Of a stretch of 64,000 bases of DNA, positions 23,486 through 35,300 are shown one piece after another. The translations under genes and the position numbers were made by a program. Source of the stretch: Pisolithus tinctorius (lineage: Eukaryota > Basidiomycota > Agaricomycetes > Boletales > Pisolithaceae); NCBI GenBank assembly GCA_024663395.1, contig JANFAH010000105.1:1-64000 (forward strand). Direction: 5' to 3'. Numbering within the stretch: the first letter of the stretch is position 1; the number at the start of each line of letters is the position of its first letter. The notes beneath the pieces were generated by a model, which worked only from the letters and a program-made list of their open reading frames with translations, did no database searches and had not been told where the DNA came from.

Positions 23486-25185
23486 ATGCCGCTCAATTAC
23501 TCTAAGTGGGATCAACTTGAGCTCTCCGACGACTCTGACATCGAAGGGCACCCCAACGTCGATAAGCGTTCTCTCATCCGATGGAAACAGCGCGACATAC
23601 ACGAGAAGCGCGAAGCACGCAAGCTGCGCATTGCTGCCTTCCAAGCAGAGATCGCATGTAATAACGTGCTTGCGCCGCGTCTTAAGAGAATACGCGAGCG
23701 TTTTACAGGGGAGACTACTGATAATACCCAGACGACGGAGCAGTGGGCAGAAGACTCAGAGGACGTTCGCACATTGACGGGTCTTCCACTGTTCCAGCAC
23801 CTAGTCGAACGTCTCGAGACGTCTCCTTCATCCGCTGCGCCCCCCACGAATGCAAAGAATCAGCCCACGTACGATGCGATGGTCCTTTCCCTACTATTAC
23901 AGATATATGACGAAGCCAAGCCTCTCCCAAGCGATGAGCAAGAGAAAGCCATCCTTAGCTGTCTAGATCGGCATATATCACAGTTGGCGGATCACACAAA
24001 GAAACTGGAGAAAGACTTGGAGGAAGAGGTGCGCGAGCAGAAAAAGCATATCACTAGCGAAGACATCAAGGAAGGGTGGGAGAACAAGGTTGGTATCTGC
24101 GCGTGTGTACGCGTACCGGGCTCGAATGTTGATTTCTATCACCTCGTAACAGTACGTTCCTCCACCGCCCGCTCCCCCACCGATCAAGAGTGTATCACCC
24201 GAAACCTCCAAGAAGAAGAAGACGACAACGACTACTACTACCTATGAAGTCCTCAACCCAGGGGCTTCTTCGTCTGCAGCTGCCCAATCTGAAGCACTGG
24301 CATCGTCTGCAGAGGCTGATATCGAGGACGAGGGTGATGGTGATGATGATGATGAACTTCCCGAACTCACACCTGCTCTCACACAATTTTCTCACTTGCC
24401 TTTGTGGGACTATGAGGCTTCCTTTTCCTTCATCCAGCAAAATCGCGCCGTCTTTGTACCAGGCGCGTCGGACGCGCTCCTCGTGGCTGCATTCCGAGCT
24501 CAGGTGGAGGGCAAGGCCAAGTACGCCAAGCAGTGCGTACATCAAAGCTTACTGCTTCAATACTGTGACAAGCTCGGCAAAGACGGCGTCCGCGTGTTCT
24601 TCCAAAAGTACGGTTAGCATCTACGAAGGCGGGTAATTTCTAGACTGACGTCGACCTGATAATTAAAGGATGATCGGAGGCGACAAACGCGCCATCCCCG
24701 TATTCGCGAAAGACGTTGAGGATACGTATTCCCACATCGTAACACGCGCCAAGGCTACTGCTGCGTCATCGTCCAGCTCTGCACAGAAGGAGCAAATACA
24801 ACTCGTCCCCGAGAACCCGAATGCGACGATTAGCTTTAATGTGCCCGATGGCCTACCGCCGGATGATCTCCGTCTCGAGGGACCGGGCACAGAAGATCTT
24901 GACATCGAAGAAGTGCGCAGGGCTCTGACGATGCGTTGGCAAGTATTCAACTCGTTCCCCGAGCCGTTGAAGGTGGCCCTTAAAGAGGGAACACTGGAGG
25001 CCGTGAATAAGGTACTTGGGGAGATGGAAGTTGCGGAGGCAGAGGACGTCGTGTCGAAGTTAGACATGACTGGGATCATGAATTTTGCTGAAGGTGGCAT
25101 CAGGGACGAAACGGCTAAGGCCGCGGAGGTCGAAGGTGAGGAACAGGGCGACGGACAGGGCGACGGAGACGGAGACGGAGACTGA
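23486..25185 (+). CDS. CDC37: Hsp90 co-chaperone Cdc37
   Basis: Exons 23486-24088, 24153-24607 and 24669-25185 give 524 aa. The N-terminus MPLNYSKWDQLELSDDSDIE matches Cdc37, including Ser14 in the casein-kinase-2 context needed for kinase-client binding, then HPNVDKRSLIRWKQRDIHEK. The middle Hsp90-binding domain shows LPLWDYEASFSFIQQNRAVF, KYAKQCVHQSLLLQYCDKLG and GVRVFFQKMIGGDKRAIPVF. The C-terminal domain has EEVRRALTMRWQVFNSFPEP and ends in a Gly/Asp-rich tail (GDGQGDGDGDGD). Cdc37 loads protein kinases on Hsp90. The first intron splits the kinase-binding domain from the rest; introns are 64 and 61 nt. A basic, Thr-rich linker (KKKKTTTTTTY) joins domains. Confidence 0.95.
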
Positions 25186-25662
25186 AGGAGAAGGGGCAGG
25201 CACGTTGATTTATTTGCGTGGCACTGGCGTTGCTTGTATCTCAGTGACGAAGAAGACGAGAAGTACGGAATTTCATGTATTATACATGTTCACTGTCATA
25301 TCGGAAGTATCGTACGAAGAATGTAAGGGTTGTAGTAGCGCGGAGCTTCAGTCAAGTTCTCCAAGTCAGGAGTCCTTCCGTGAAGCTACGGTCCCGGACC
25401 CGAGTATGAACCCCGGGACGGGATGCCCGACGGAGAAATATAAGGGCTCAGCGCGTCAGTACTGCTCACAAATGGCGAAATCATTTTTAGCAACGGGTGG
25501 GTTTATTGTTACCCAAGCCCCTGTCGAGCATGACGGGCTTCTCTCTCTAGGTGTGCTGTGAGGCGGTCGTGATGCGTGTTGTGTGGAATAAAGTACAAAA
25601 TGTTCGTAAACATAAACTTACCGACCAGCGTGTAAGAGGTCAAGACAACAAAGGTCGGATAT
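25186..25662. other. Convergent intergenic region
   Basis: About 480 bp between the CDC37 stop and the AAGAB-like stop. It must hold both 3' UTRs; no gene is seen. Confidence 0.5.
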
Positions 25663-27356
25663 CTAGAAATCGCCCCCTGCATCCAAGCCATAGACAAGGC
25701 CGAGTGCGACTCGTGCTGCAGCCTTACGCTTCTCCTTATCATCGGGCATACCAGCAATCTCTTCTTTCAACCCTTGCAGAGCATTAAATATTCCCTGCAA
25801 GTCAAACTTCCCGAGATCTGTATCTCCGTTTTCTCGGCCACATTCTTCCGTCAAGAAGTCGAGATTATCGTTCTCGGTAGATAGGAGACTAGTTTTGCTC
25901 GACTGACACTGGCCATTAGTAGACCCGGCAGTATCTGTCGAGGACGTGGTAATGGATGCGGTGCCAAAGATGCGGCGAGAGGTTTCCAAAATTTCAGCCT
26001 TGGTGGGCAACTCTGCATCGTTATCTTCATTTTCGCCAGTGGCACTTGTACGCTCATAGGAAGAGGCGTCTGCATCCATGTCGCCAAAATCGGATACAGA
26101 TCCGAGCGACCTATAAGAGACGCCATTGCTGAATGAGGCATTTCCGGGAGTAAGAAGGCTAGTGTCGAAACTTGTGCCTTCGAGCACCGGCGTCGAGGTA
26201 GTTGAGTCGAAACTGAACGTAGAACTGAAGCTTGTTGATGCGCATGGAGATGTGTCATGGAGTTCGTCCTGGAGGGAATCTTGAGGAGAGGTGGTAGGAG
26301 GAGCTGAGATGAAAGACGTGAAGTCGTCGTCAAAACCGGATCGAGGTGTACTGCGACCAGAGCCTGAGTTGGCGTCGCTCAAAGCATGTGGTGTCGTATT
26401 TCCTGGTGTAACGACGGTGCTCCAGGGATCCATTGCATCATAGTCGCGTGCAGCGGTGGGCTCTCCCGTTTCCGCGTCAGTGACAGACGTATCCTCATTC
26501 AGCCAACGCTCGAATTCCTCAAATTGCTTGTGCGTTTCATTATCATGAGACAACGGTTGGAAACCGCGTAGCATAGCTGCGATGTCATGGGCAGACTTTG
26601 AAAGTGCAGGGTGCCCTCTGTACCCTAAGTTGTCGTGTTGCGTTGTTTTTCGTACCATCGAAGGCCACATGACAGTGCCTAGCGCGTCCATGATACGCGG
26701 TACACCAGGGATACCTTCGAAGGTTTCATTTAGTGAAATTGAACGAACGAGAGGTGGACTGGCTTTACCGTGACAATCGGCAGACCCGACCGAGTCAGCG
26801 GCGTCTACGAATTCGAACCCAAGTGATGACAGATAGGCATCTACATCTTGCAAGTCTTCCTGGTCAGATGCAGCATGTTCATCCGATGGCGCAAGTCTAA
26901 TTGCGAGGGCCACCTCGAATTCATGGTGTGAAAGCTGTCGAGAAAGGTTCTTTGCAAGTTGTCTGTAGGGCTTGGGATACCAGTAGTCAGAACATTTATA
27001 CTTTGTTCGAGTATGGACATCAGCGCACCTGCCCGCTAGAAAAGACAAAGAGGACTGCCGGGATGCGCTGGAGTTCCTCTTCGACTGGGGTCCACGTGGA
27101 CAATTCACCCACGACGAACTGCACGTCAGCGGTGTAGTACTTGTTGGCCAAGGTCCATGGAACAGAGGTCGCGCCGTCGTCGATTGAACAATTATCCCTG
27201 AGTATCACTGTCAATGCAATTGGCCGTCAGACGAACAGACGAGATGTTTTCGACAAGGCGAAGGAACATTGTGATACCTCTAAGGAGGTTGAAGACTTGT
27301 GTTTTCTCGGCGGCAAGGGCGAGGATGCTACACTCCAGATCCGATGACAACGCCAT
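25663..27356 (-). CDS. AAGAB/p34-like adaptin-binding protein (Irc6-related)
   Basis: Minus-strand exons 27356-27278, 27207-27029 and 26949-25663. The N-terminal part (LAAEKTQVFNLLRVILRDNC, VPWTLANKYYTADVQFVVGE, LQRIPAVLFVFSSGQ) matches the GTPase-like domain of alpha/gamma-adaptin-binding protein p34. AYLSSLGFEFVDA is a second family block, and the C-terminus LQGIFNALQGLKEEIAGMPD with KRKAAARVALGLVYGLD is the conserved adaptin-binding tail helix. AAGAB acts as an assembly chaperone for AP-1 and AP-2 clathrin adaptors. The acidic Ser/Thr-rich linker between is long. Acceptor 26950 is preferred, but one 15 nt downstream is also in frame. Confidence 0.8.
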
Positions 27357-28231
27357 AGACACAACTCTCGACTGCAGGGGGTCAACCAGTCACTTTTGGT
27401 GCAATCTCGATGAGATCAGTTTGGCATTATTTTCTCCTCACTACGCATGTGCGCCAGCATCTCACTGGCAGGACTACGATCAAGCCCCAGGCCTCGGGTC
27501 TAACCCGAGCTATCATCGGTTCATCCCCATGGAAGTGGGTTCACTATGGTGAACTAGTTCGCCGCTGACTCTGCAGTGCTAATTCTCTCGGACAATATCA
27601 TAGAATATCATCTGCGGGGCGGTAATTATCATTTGACACATTCTGTCAGTTTTACGTGCCCAACTCCAGGAAATTGAACACTTGCAGTACTTGCATGGTA
27701 TGTACATACGGCAATCTCGTTACAGTAATTTCCGGGACAACCAATCAACCCTGCCAAGCTCATGGTTTCCAATGGCTGAGGGCCACGACTTTTGCGGACC
27801 CCCTCTACCCCGCGATGTCATCAGAGTATCCATGTCAAACGATAAACCAAGGTGCCATCCGACTCTTCGCGCTGCACCCATGCCGTACTGCCAGCTGTAT
27901 CATCAGAACAGGGGGTGCCCGAAGCCTCTATGCAAAGTAAAGGACGATATGGGCGGAGAACAGGCAAGAATCTTTATGCAGTGCCTTCGGGAGTCTGGCG
28001 TTTTCATCTCAAATTTGATAATCTACGTGTCGTTAAAGCTTCTAAACATGTCGAACACTCTACGGCGACCCATGCAGTATCATCTCTCTTCCTAACTTAG
28101 GTCGGTGGCGCCAGAATTGCTGTTAAATTTTCCTGGAAGTCAGGAAGATGCTCGAGCCGTATTTGCGATATTTATACCGGGTCTGTATCTGTGACTGAAT
28201 TCCGGAGGCCGTCTCACGACCTGGAAACCTG
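27357..28231. other. Intergenic region without a supported gene
   Basis: About 875 bp between divergent genes. Open frames are short and overlap on several frames; none looks like protein. Confidence 0.4.
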
Positions 28232-29741
28232 ATGCATGCAGCGCAGCTCGCGTACGTCTGTATTACCATCCTCACCGCTGCGCCCGAACTTACCTCTTCT
28301 TGCAGTCAGGGTCCCTTCTTCATTGGAATTGCACTCGACATTCTCCTCTATGGAATGATGATCACCCAGGCGTACTCGTACTTTTTCACTTACAAAGAGT
28401 GAGTATCTTACTGCAGTCATGGACCCTGGACCAACCCTCGCACCAGCGACCGGTTGTGGATAAAGATATTTGTCAGTGAACTCCATTAACTTTTCCGAAA
28501 GGTGTTCATCTTCCTTCCTTCGCAGGTTGCGTTCCTATTTTCTGCAAACACCGTTAGTTCTGCGCTCAGTGTCATGCACACTTATCGATCTTTCGTAAAC
28601 CCTTTCGGTTGGTTCACTTTCCCCTTCCTCCGCGATCTAATTCTCAAAATCACTAAAATCACTATAGGGTTCTTGTCATGGTTGGTCCAGGAAAATTGGG
28701 GTAGGTGCCTGCGGTAATACTTGGTCAATCACATCGCTCACGTCACTTCCTAGTCTCTACCACTGGTATGTAGGATCGATCCTATGCCCAATGCGCTGTG
28801 CGTAGGGGTGCTTACCACACCTCATACGCAGGTCCCTTTGTGACTGTATGTCACAAGTCCTCCCAGTCGTGCTGGTTCTGACGACATTGTCAGAGTATCA
28901 TTGGTGGATCAGTCCAGCTTTTTTTCACCTGGCGGGTGTACGTTCTGTCGAGGAACGTGTTCTCTGCATCTGCTATCGTCTTTTGCAGCTCAGCGGGCAT
29001 GCTGGTGGCTCTGGGCACAACCATTGCTGTCGCGATAACCCCGGATTTTTTCGGGTCCCCGGGTTTCGGGGTTGCCGTTATTGTACGGCTGGCGAGTGCT
29101 GTTTGCGCAGACCTTATCATCGCTACGGCTCTCATGTGGCAATTAGTAAGTAGTCCTATGCCCACATATGTACGCTGTACCGGGACTAAGCCGTCTTTCG
29201 ACAGTGGAATAGAAAGAATGATTTTCCTGTGACGAGTGATGTTGACCGAGTCATTAGAAGTGAGCATATTTGCCCCTCACTCCTCGGGTTAATGGAGAAT
29301 ATCCCTCGAACCAGTGACAATTCAAACGGGCCTTATCACCACACTGTTTGCGGTAACCGACCTTGTAACCTTTCTGACTATCGTAAGTACTAGTATCCGA
29401 CACTCCGCTGTTCTTAACAGTTGAGAGAAATATTAGGATACCGGAATGTACGTTGGTCGAGTGTAGTGAAACAGCCGTGTTTAGAATACTGACAGGACGA
29501 CAGCTATTTGATATTCAATCTTCCACTGGCCAAATTGCACACCAACTCACTGTTGTCGAACTTGAATTCCAGAGGCGGGTGGAAATACGATGAGGCATCT
29601 GAGGAAAGCAACTGTAACCAGGGAAATCTTCAGCGAGAAGTAAGTATGATTGGCTTCTCAAAGCGAGTGTAGGGGAATGATCTTTCAACTATGCAGATCC
29701 AATCGAACGTGCCCCCACAGGCGAGTGCTGGTTTAATGTAA
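28232..29741 (+). CDS. DUF6534-type seven-helix membrane protein, many micro-exons
   Basis: Twelve exons: 28232-28398, 28447-28471, 28526-28607, 28668-28700, 28754-28765, 28832-28845, 28894-29145, 29205-29259, 29315-29382, 29437-29447, 29504-29639 and 29697-29741. They sum to exactly 900 nt, 299 aa. Family blocks: GIALDILLYGMMITQAYSYF, VAFLFSANTVSSALSVMHTY, SIIGGSVQLFFTWRVYVLSR, RLASAVCADLIIATALMWQL, MTIQTGLITTLFAVTDLVTF and NLPLAKLHTNSLLSNLNSRG. This is the large basidiomycete DUF6534 family, integral membrane proteins of unknown role. Exons of 11, 12, 14 and 25 nt make the gene hard for automatic annotation. Exons 4-6 are the least certain; the remainder is strongly supported by family pattern and phase. 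No break was found. Confidence 0.75.
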
Positions 29742-30814
29742 AGGGTAACAGGCAATGACCGTTTGTGTCACGTAAGGTATTCGTGCGTGTAGAACAGCAC
29801 AAACTGGTGGAGACGAACGACACGCTGCACGACATTTTTGGCAAACCGAATCCGCAGAGCGATGTGTGGAGCGACTAGTTGAAGAGTGGCACTATCGGTG
29901 TTTGAAGCACAGTGCGCACAGGAAGTATACATTTGTGTACAGAAAAAAAAATCGATGGACGCTGGGTGTTCTGGAGGTGCAGCACATCCTTCGTGGGCGA
30001 GAGTATATACGGGTGCACGCAGCCCGCACTTATTACTGGTACACACGTATCAGTGCTTCGATGTTGCGGTAAGTAGTACTCGGTCGCTTCGCGTCATACA
30101 TCGTACGCAACACGTCTCTTAGGAATCTATCAATTCCGTGTGCGCTGGTCATAGAGAACGGACCACAAACCCGGATTTTAAAAGTGACGAAGGGACACCA
30201 ACCCAGGCTTTTCGAAATCTGCCTCTGTCACATTCTGACGAGCTCGACGTGCAGTGAATGTATAATCACAACCTTGCACCGGTGTCCCGCTGCGTTCTCC
30301 ACCTATAATATCTCCGCACAGTGCATCGCAAGTACTAAGTAGTTTTGGAAAGGTACCGCAGATGCAGCGAAGCAGGTCCGCCTACCACTCAGTCCGAAGA
30401 CGCCTATTGCAAGCTACTTGGGTAGGACCTGGCACTCCGAACCGTGGCATCGCGTAGTAGGTGGGCATCGCCCCAGGTTATATACACGCAGCGATACTAG
30501 CCGCCGCGTTATGTGTATGTGTCCTGCAAGGATTTTCTTCGGGTATGAGCATATCCTGGAGCCTATATCCTACATACGCGATTAGTGGATGGTCAGGAAG
30601 AGAAAGCTCGGCTAACCAAAGTATTTAAGGTTGGTGACTTCACCTACAAACCAAAGGTGACCATTTACCGCCGAGGGCACTCAGGCTGTATGAGTGTTGA
30701 AGCCTTGAGGATGCCCCAGTTAGAGTACGAGATAGGTATGGAGATATCGATTGGATTAGGGAGTGGGCATTCGGGTACATCCTCCGAAGACTACTCAAGG
30801 CCTCATCCTGCATT
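29742..30814. other. Intergenic flank left of the transposon
   Basis: About 1.1 kb between the DUF6534 stop and the transposon. Short frames only; no supported gene or RNA. Confidence 0.4.
30812..30814 (+). repeat. Target-site duplication, left copy (ATT)
   Basis: The three bases just outside the left inverted repeat are ATT, equal to the three just outside the right one. CACTA elements make 3-bp duplications. Confidence 0.75.
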
Positions 30815-30835
30815 CACTGCGGAAACGAGATTTTA
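30815..30835 (+). repeat. Left terminal inverted repeat
   Basis: Begins CACTGCGGAAACG and pairs with 39391-39411 on the other strand; mismatches at positions 14 and 16 only. Confidence 0.88.
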
Positions 30836-30844
30836 GCAGGGGGT

Positions 30845-30980
30845 ATAATCGGATTCTCCAAATGTAGATAATCCGACCTTGATTTTTTTTTGTAAAATAT
30901 AGCCATTAGTCTGAGTAAAGTCCGACTCGACGATTTTTGAGTAACATATCCAAATAATCCGACGTAGGCAAGATCCGAAT
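30845..30980 (+). repeat. Left subterminal repeats (ATAATCCGAC type)
   Basis: Copies or near copies: ATAATCGGAT at 30845, ATAATCCGAC at 30868 and again at 30954, with weaker relatives near 30918 (GTCCGACT) and 30972 (GATCCGAATA). In CACTA elements such clusters bind an element-encoded protein and bring the ends together. Confidence 0.6.
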
Positions 30981-31119
30981 ATAGGCAATACACCAATAGC
31001 CTGACCTCTCGCACGTGCATTTCCCCACCCCGACTATGCTCGACTCCATTGGCCATAGTCCAACTATAATACCATCGGAAGAGTGGCTCTTGCCACCCTT
31101 GCACCCCTCAGAAAAAATA

Positions 31120-32212
31120 ATGGACTTTGCGAAAATTTTCCTTGGTCTCCAAGTTCAGCGGTTTGCCGTGTACATCATGAACCAACCCAAGGTATGTGGT
31201 ACTCGAGTCCTCCGGCCTATGCACTCACCTCCAAAAGTTCCATATCGATGCTAACCAGGTGGTTCCAACCTCACAAGCCGACGAAATCGAGTTTGTTGGT
31301 CCCACGACAGTCGTCAAACGTAGACCACACGTCCTTCGACTTCATGTCCCAACCAGTGTCCAAAATGTTACGCTCTCTTTCGAGCCAAACTCCCAAGGCC
31401 CTGTGGTACGTGTGGCTAATTACCGTTCATGTGTCTTCCACTCACGGCCATACACCAGACCATAGAAATCTCCCTAACGACGATGTCACCAGAACTTGGC
31501 AATGATACCTTTCGTGCAACTCAAGCGTGCGTTGTCGACTTCGGTGCTAACGTTGGTACTGGTGGGGTTAAGTTGGAGTCTGCAGATGCCTATGTTTCAG
31601 CTGTCTCAGTAAGTCATCGCGCAATTTATTTCCTTGCTGATGGTGTTACATAGGATCCTCTACTCGTCAACGTCGAGCCACTTCCTGCCACGCAAGGATC
31701 GTTCGGATGTATTCCAGACCACCTCCCGCCTGCCGACAAAGGCCAGACAAATGCTGAGGGTGGTACTGCCCTGCCTATCGCGCCTCTCATCCCTGCCGTT
31801 GATAATAGTGAAACTGAGCCCGAAAGTGTGGAGGGGACCCCAACCGCGGCTGTCAAGGTAGGCCGTGACTCGTGAACCATTCTTTTTCTCGATATTGACC
31901 TCTTTCTAGAAAACTACATCGGAAATACCAGTCTCGTCTCTTCCCGCGCAGGTTTCTGGCCCCTCCATTAGGCGTACTTTTACCCCGGACAGTTTTGCTG
32001 GATCGGAGACGTTTGATACTGTGAGTACACAACTGTTGTGTGTAAGTAAACTTCACCATTTGTGTTGTCACATACTCATCATTACTCAGGAAAGATGGGC
32101 CCAAATTCGAGAGGGACTTATCGCTGGCCAGGAAAATAATAAAAGATGTCGCATGCCCGTATTCTCTGAAGCTAGTACCCCCACCCCTCCCGCTAAACGC
32201 TTTCGCAAGTAG
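31120..32212 (+). CDS. Transposon passenger gene A: 275-aa nuclear-looking protein, unknown family
   Basis: Six exons: 31120-31191, 31238-31405, 31459-31608, 31654-31857, 31910-32020 and 32090-32212. All five introns lie in phase 0, so every exon is a whole number of codons. The protein starts MDFAKIFLGLQVQRFAVYIM. Its first 120 residues alternate like beta strands (RRPHVLRLHVPTSVQNVTLS, VKLESADAYVSAVS). The middle is acidic and Pro-rich; then come TFTPDSFAGSETFDTERWAQ and a basic C-terminus, PPAKRFRK, that looks like a nuclear localisation signal. It ends 112 bp before the transposase start, same strand. I do not recognise the family. By position it may help transposition, for example by binding the subterminal repeats or the transposase, but that is inference. 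Confidence 0.72.
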
Positions 32213-32324
32213 TACTTGTCTTTTTTTGGAACTAATATAATGTTCACGTGATCATTAACGTCGTGCACGTCCTCCTGCTACCTCCTCAAGACCTCACGCT
32301 CTATTCACTAAGAACACGCCTCCG

Positions 32325-35300
32325 ATGGGGTTCCGGCAATGCAACTGCAAGTCTTTCGGGTGTAATGGAGCACTAGTGCCTGCACATACGGCTGCCGCCC
32401 ATACGCGATATGACCTTCGTGCGAGGACGAAAGCATCCCAGATGTCACAGCTGCGTGTATCAGGGCATAGGGTCATCTGTTCAGTCATTAAAGACGCAGG
32501 GCCCGTCTCACGATTATTTCCATACCCTATATGCATGCCTGCTCCCCCCCTCTCACCTGATGTCTCTTTTGCTGACCCGCCGCGTACTTCGACCTGTGCT
32601 GTAGAACAAGAGATGCTCGACCACGGTACTCTCAGTGGCGAGGACCTTGACATTCTGACCTTTGGCAGTGCGCTACCGAATCTGGGACCGAACTTCCATA
32701 GCCCCGAGGCCTTGCTTTCCGCTGTGGACTACTTCCAAGAGTACAACGCAAGGACGTCTGCTGGCGCTTGCCCTCTCACCTCATTTCGTGCCCACCATCT
32801 CCCTCCTGACCCAGAACAGCGCGCCGTGGAACGTCAGCTCCGACATATTGCCGAAGAACTTTGTGACGAGCAGAACAATAGTCGGAACGACGCCCCGCCC
32901 CTCGATTATGATGATATGTCCTACGCTAATGGATCCTGGTCTTATGCTGATGAAACTGATCATGCCCACAATGCAGAGGTAGTAGATGGCCTCCCCCACC
33001 CCAGCGTCGATGAAGACGATCCCGATCCCTTCCTTATCGATGAAGAGGTGCGATCAGATAACCTAGACCTCGCTGACATCCCGGAGCACGTCACGGTCAT
33101 ACATGCTCTCGTATCGTGGCTCCATCTCCAGTTCCATCTCCCGCGCATTGCATGCAATGCGCTATTGGCGATCCTCACTCTTCTACTCTTCTTTCTCAAC
33201 CCAACCGCTACCTCCCCGTTCACAACTCTCCAGTCCGGAAATCGCCTTCTCGGAGTCAATAGACCCATCCATACGTTACCGGTCTGTCCGAATTGTCGCG
33301 ATGTATACCCTCCGGCCTCGTCACCGCGTTGTCATGATACCTGCACATCCTGCCACGTTGAACTTTTTCTTCCAGGGCAGACTCTACGTGGCAACACTCG
33401 CACGCTGAAGACTCCAGTTATTAAATACCCTTATCTCCCGCTGTCTGAGCAAATTGCGTCAATCCTCAAGATTCCTGGCATCGAGGCTACTCTCGACGAG
33501 TGGCGAGACAAACCACGAAAACCTGGCATGTATACAGACATATTCGATGGCAACATCTGCCGCACGAAGCTTAAAGGTCCCGACGGCAATCTGTTCTTTT
33601 CAAACCAGACAAATGAACGCGGTGGTCCAAATGGCGAGCTTCGCTTAGGTGTGAACTTGGGCGTGGACTGGTACGCTCTTCCCGCTGAATTTATGATTCG
33701 ACTGAACGTACTTCATGACAGGTTTTCATACATTCGGAGCAATATTGCGCCATCCCACTCATCGGCTCCAACATCGTTCTCGATCTGTAATCTACCACCA
33801 GAATACAGGTAAGTTTTGTGATATCCTCGCATCTTTCTTCTCACACGGCTTTGTCCTTCCTTGCAGGTATCGGACAGCAAATCTAATGTGCACGAGTATC
33901 ATGCCTGGTCCAAAGGAGCAATCACCGGACCAGGTACAACGGTTTCTTCGGCCTATCGTGTCTGATCTACTGCGGCTTTGGAAGCATGGTATCAAAGTTC
34001 CCACTGAATCGCGGCCTGAAGGTATGTCTAATATTATTTTATGCGAGTGTCTACTGACTTATCTTAGGACGGCTTGTCCGTGTTGCCCTTGTTGCGGTCG
34101 TATGCGACAAGCCTGCAGCGCACAAGATTGGAGGCTTCGCATCGCACTCTCACACTTATTTTTGTACAGAGTGCTGGATATCTGTGGCGGACAAGACGAA
34201 TCCAAATGCGTTTCAGCAAGGAGGTATGTCTTTCCGCCTCTCGCACAGACAGTATACAATAACTTATTATCCATATCAGCTTTTCCGCCACGAACAGATG
34301 CTGAGCAGCGCCGTTTAGGCGATCAGTATCACAACCTCGCGACCCCGAATGCACAGAAGACGTTCGTCAAAGAGTACGCAACACGATATTCGCAGCTATC
34401 CCGCCTACCATATTTCGACTTGGTCGCACAAATCATCATAGATCCGATGCACAATCTCTTCCTGGGTGCGTCGTAATATCTACTTCGAGTCTGTATAAAA
34501 CTGACATGTCTTCTATTCTCAGGATTAGTGAAGACGCACTTTTACAATATCTGGGTTCAAAGCAAGATATTACGGCCAAATCATGAGCTCGCTACGCTAC
34601 ACAGCATGCTCGCAGATGTATGTGTATCCTATTTTTGCCTTCCTAGAGCGACTTAACATTCAAAACATTACAAGTTTATCATCCCAGGCTCGTGCGGCAA
34701 ACTGCCGACTGACATTGGGACCCCCGCCGGTGGATCTCTTACGGCTGATCAGTGGTTGCTTTTGGCGACTGTATATGGCCCGATTATCGTATGTTTCATC
34801 GACGCCTGACATCAAGCTCACGACTTATACAGGCATAGGTACCTCAGATTTGGGACACTTATCTACCGCACCAGACGTCTGATGAAGCACCCTTTCGCCG
34901 CATTTCCACGATTGAGCAGGCCGAAACCGAGAAACAACAGGAAGCTTCCCGGAAGGCTAATAACAAGGCGTCCCTCGCAGAAGCCAAGAAACGCGGAAGG
35001 GAAGCTTTTGAAACCGAAAAGTCCCGTATCGCGCAGGAGAATATGGTCGTCGCCGAGGCAAAGAAGCAGGAAAAGCTTCAACAGCTGGTAGTAAAGCAAG
35101 CCGAGAAGGCGCGGCAGGCCGAAGTCAAACGAGTGAGTTTCATATACATCTTCGTGTACTTCTACGTACTACATATGGGTTTCTGTCCCAGGCGCAGAAG
35201 AAACGAAAGGCAGCGTCCCAGATTGTCGAAGACTTGCCTGAAGGTCAGATACGTGGCCCACCTCCCCCTCCAGGTGATGCAGAGACACCCGGGGTTCCTG

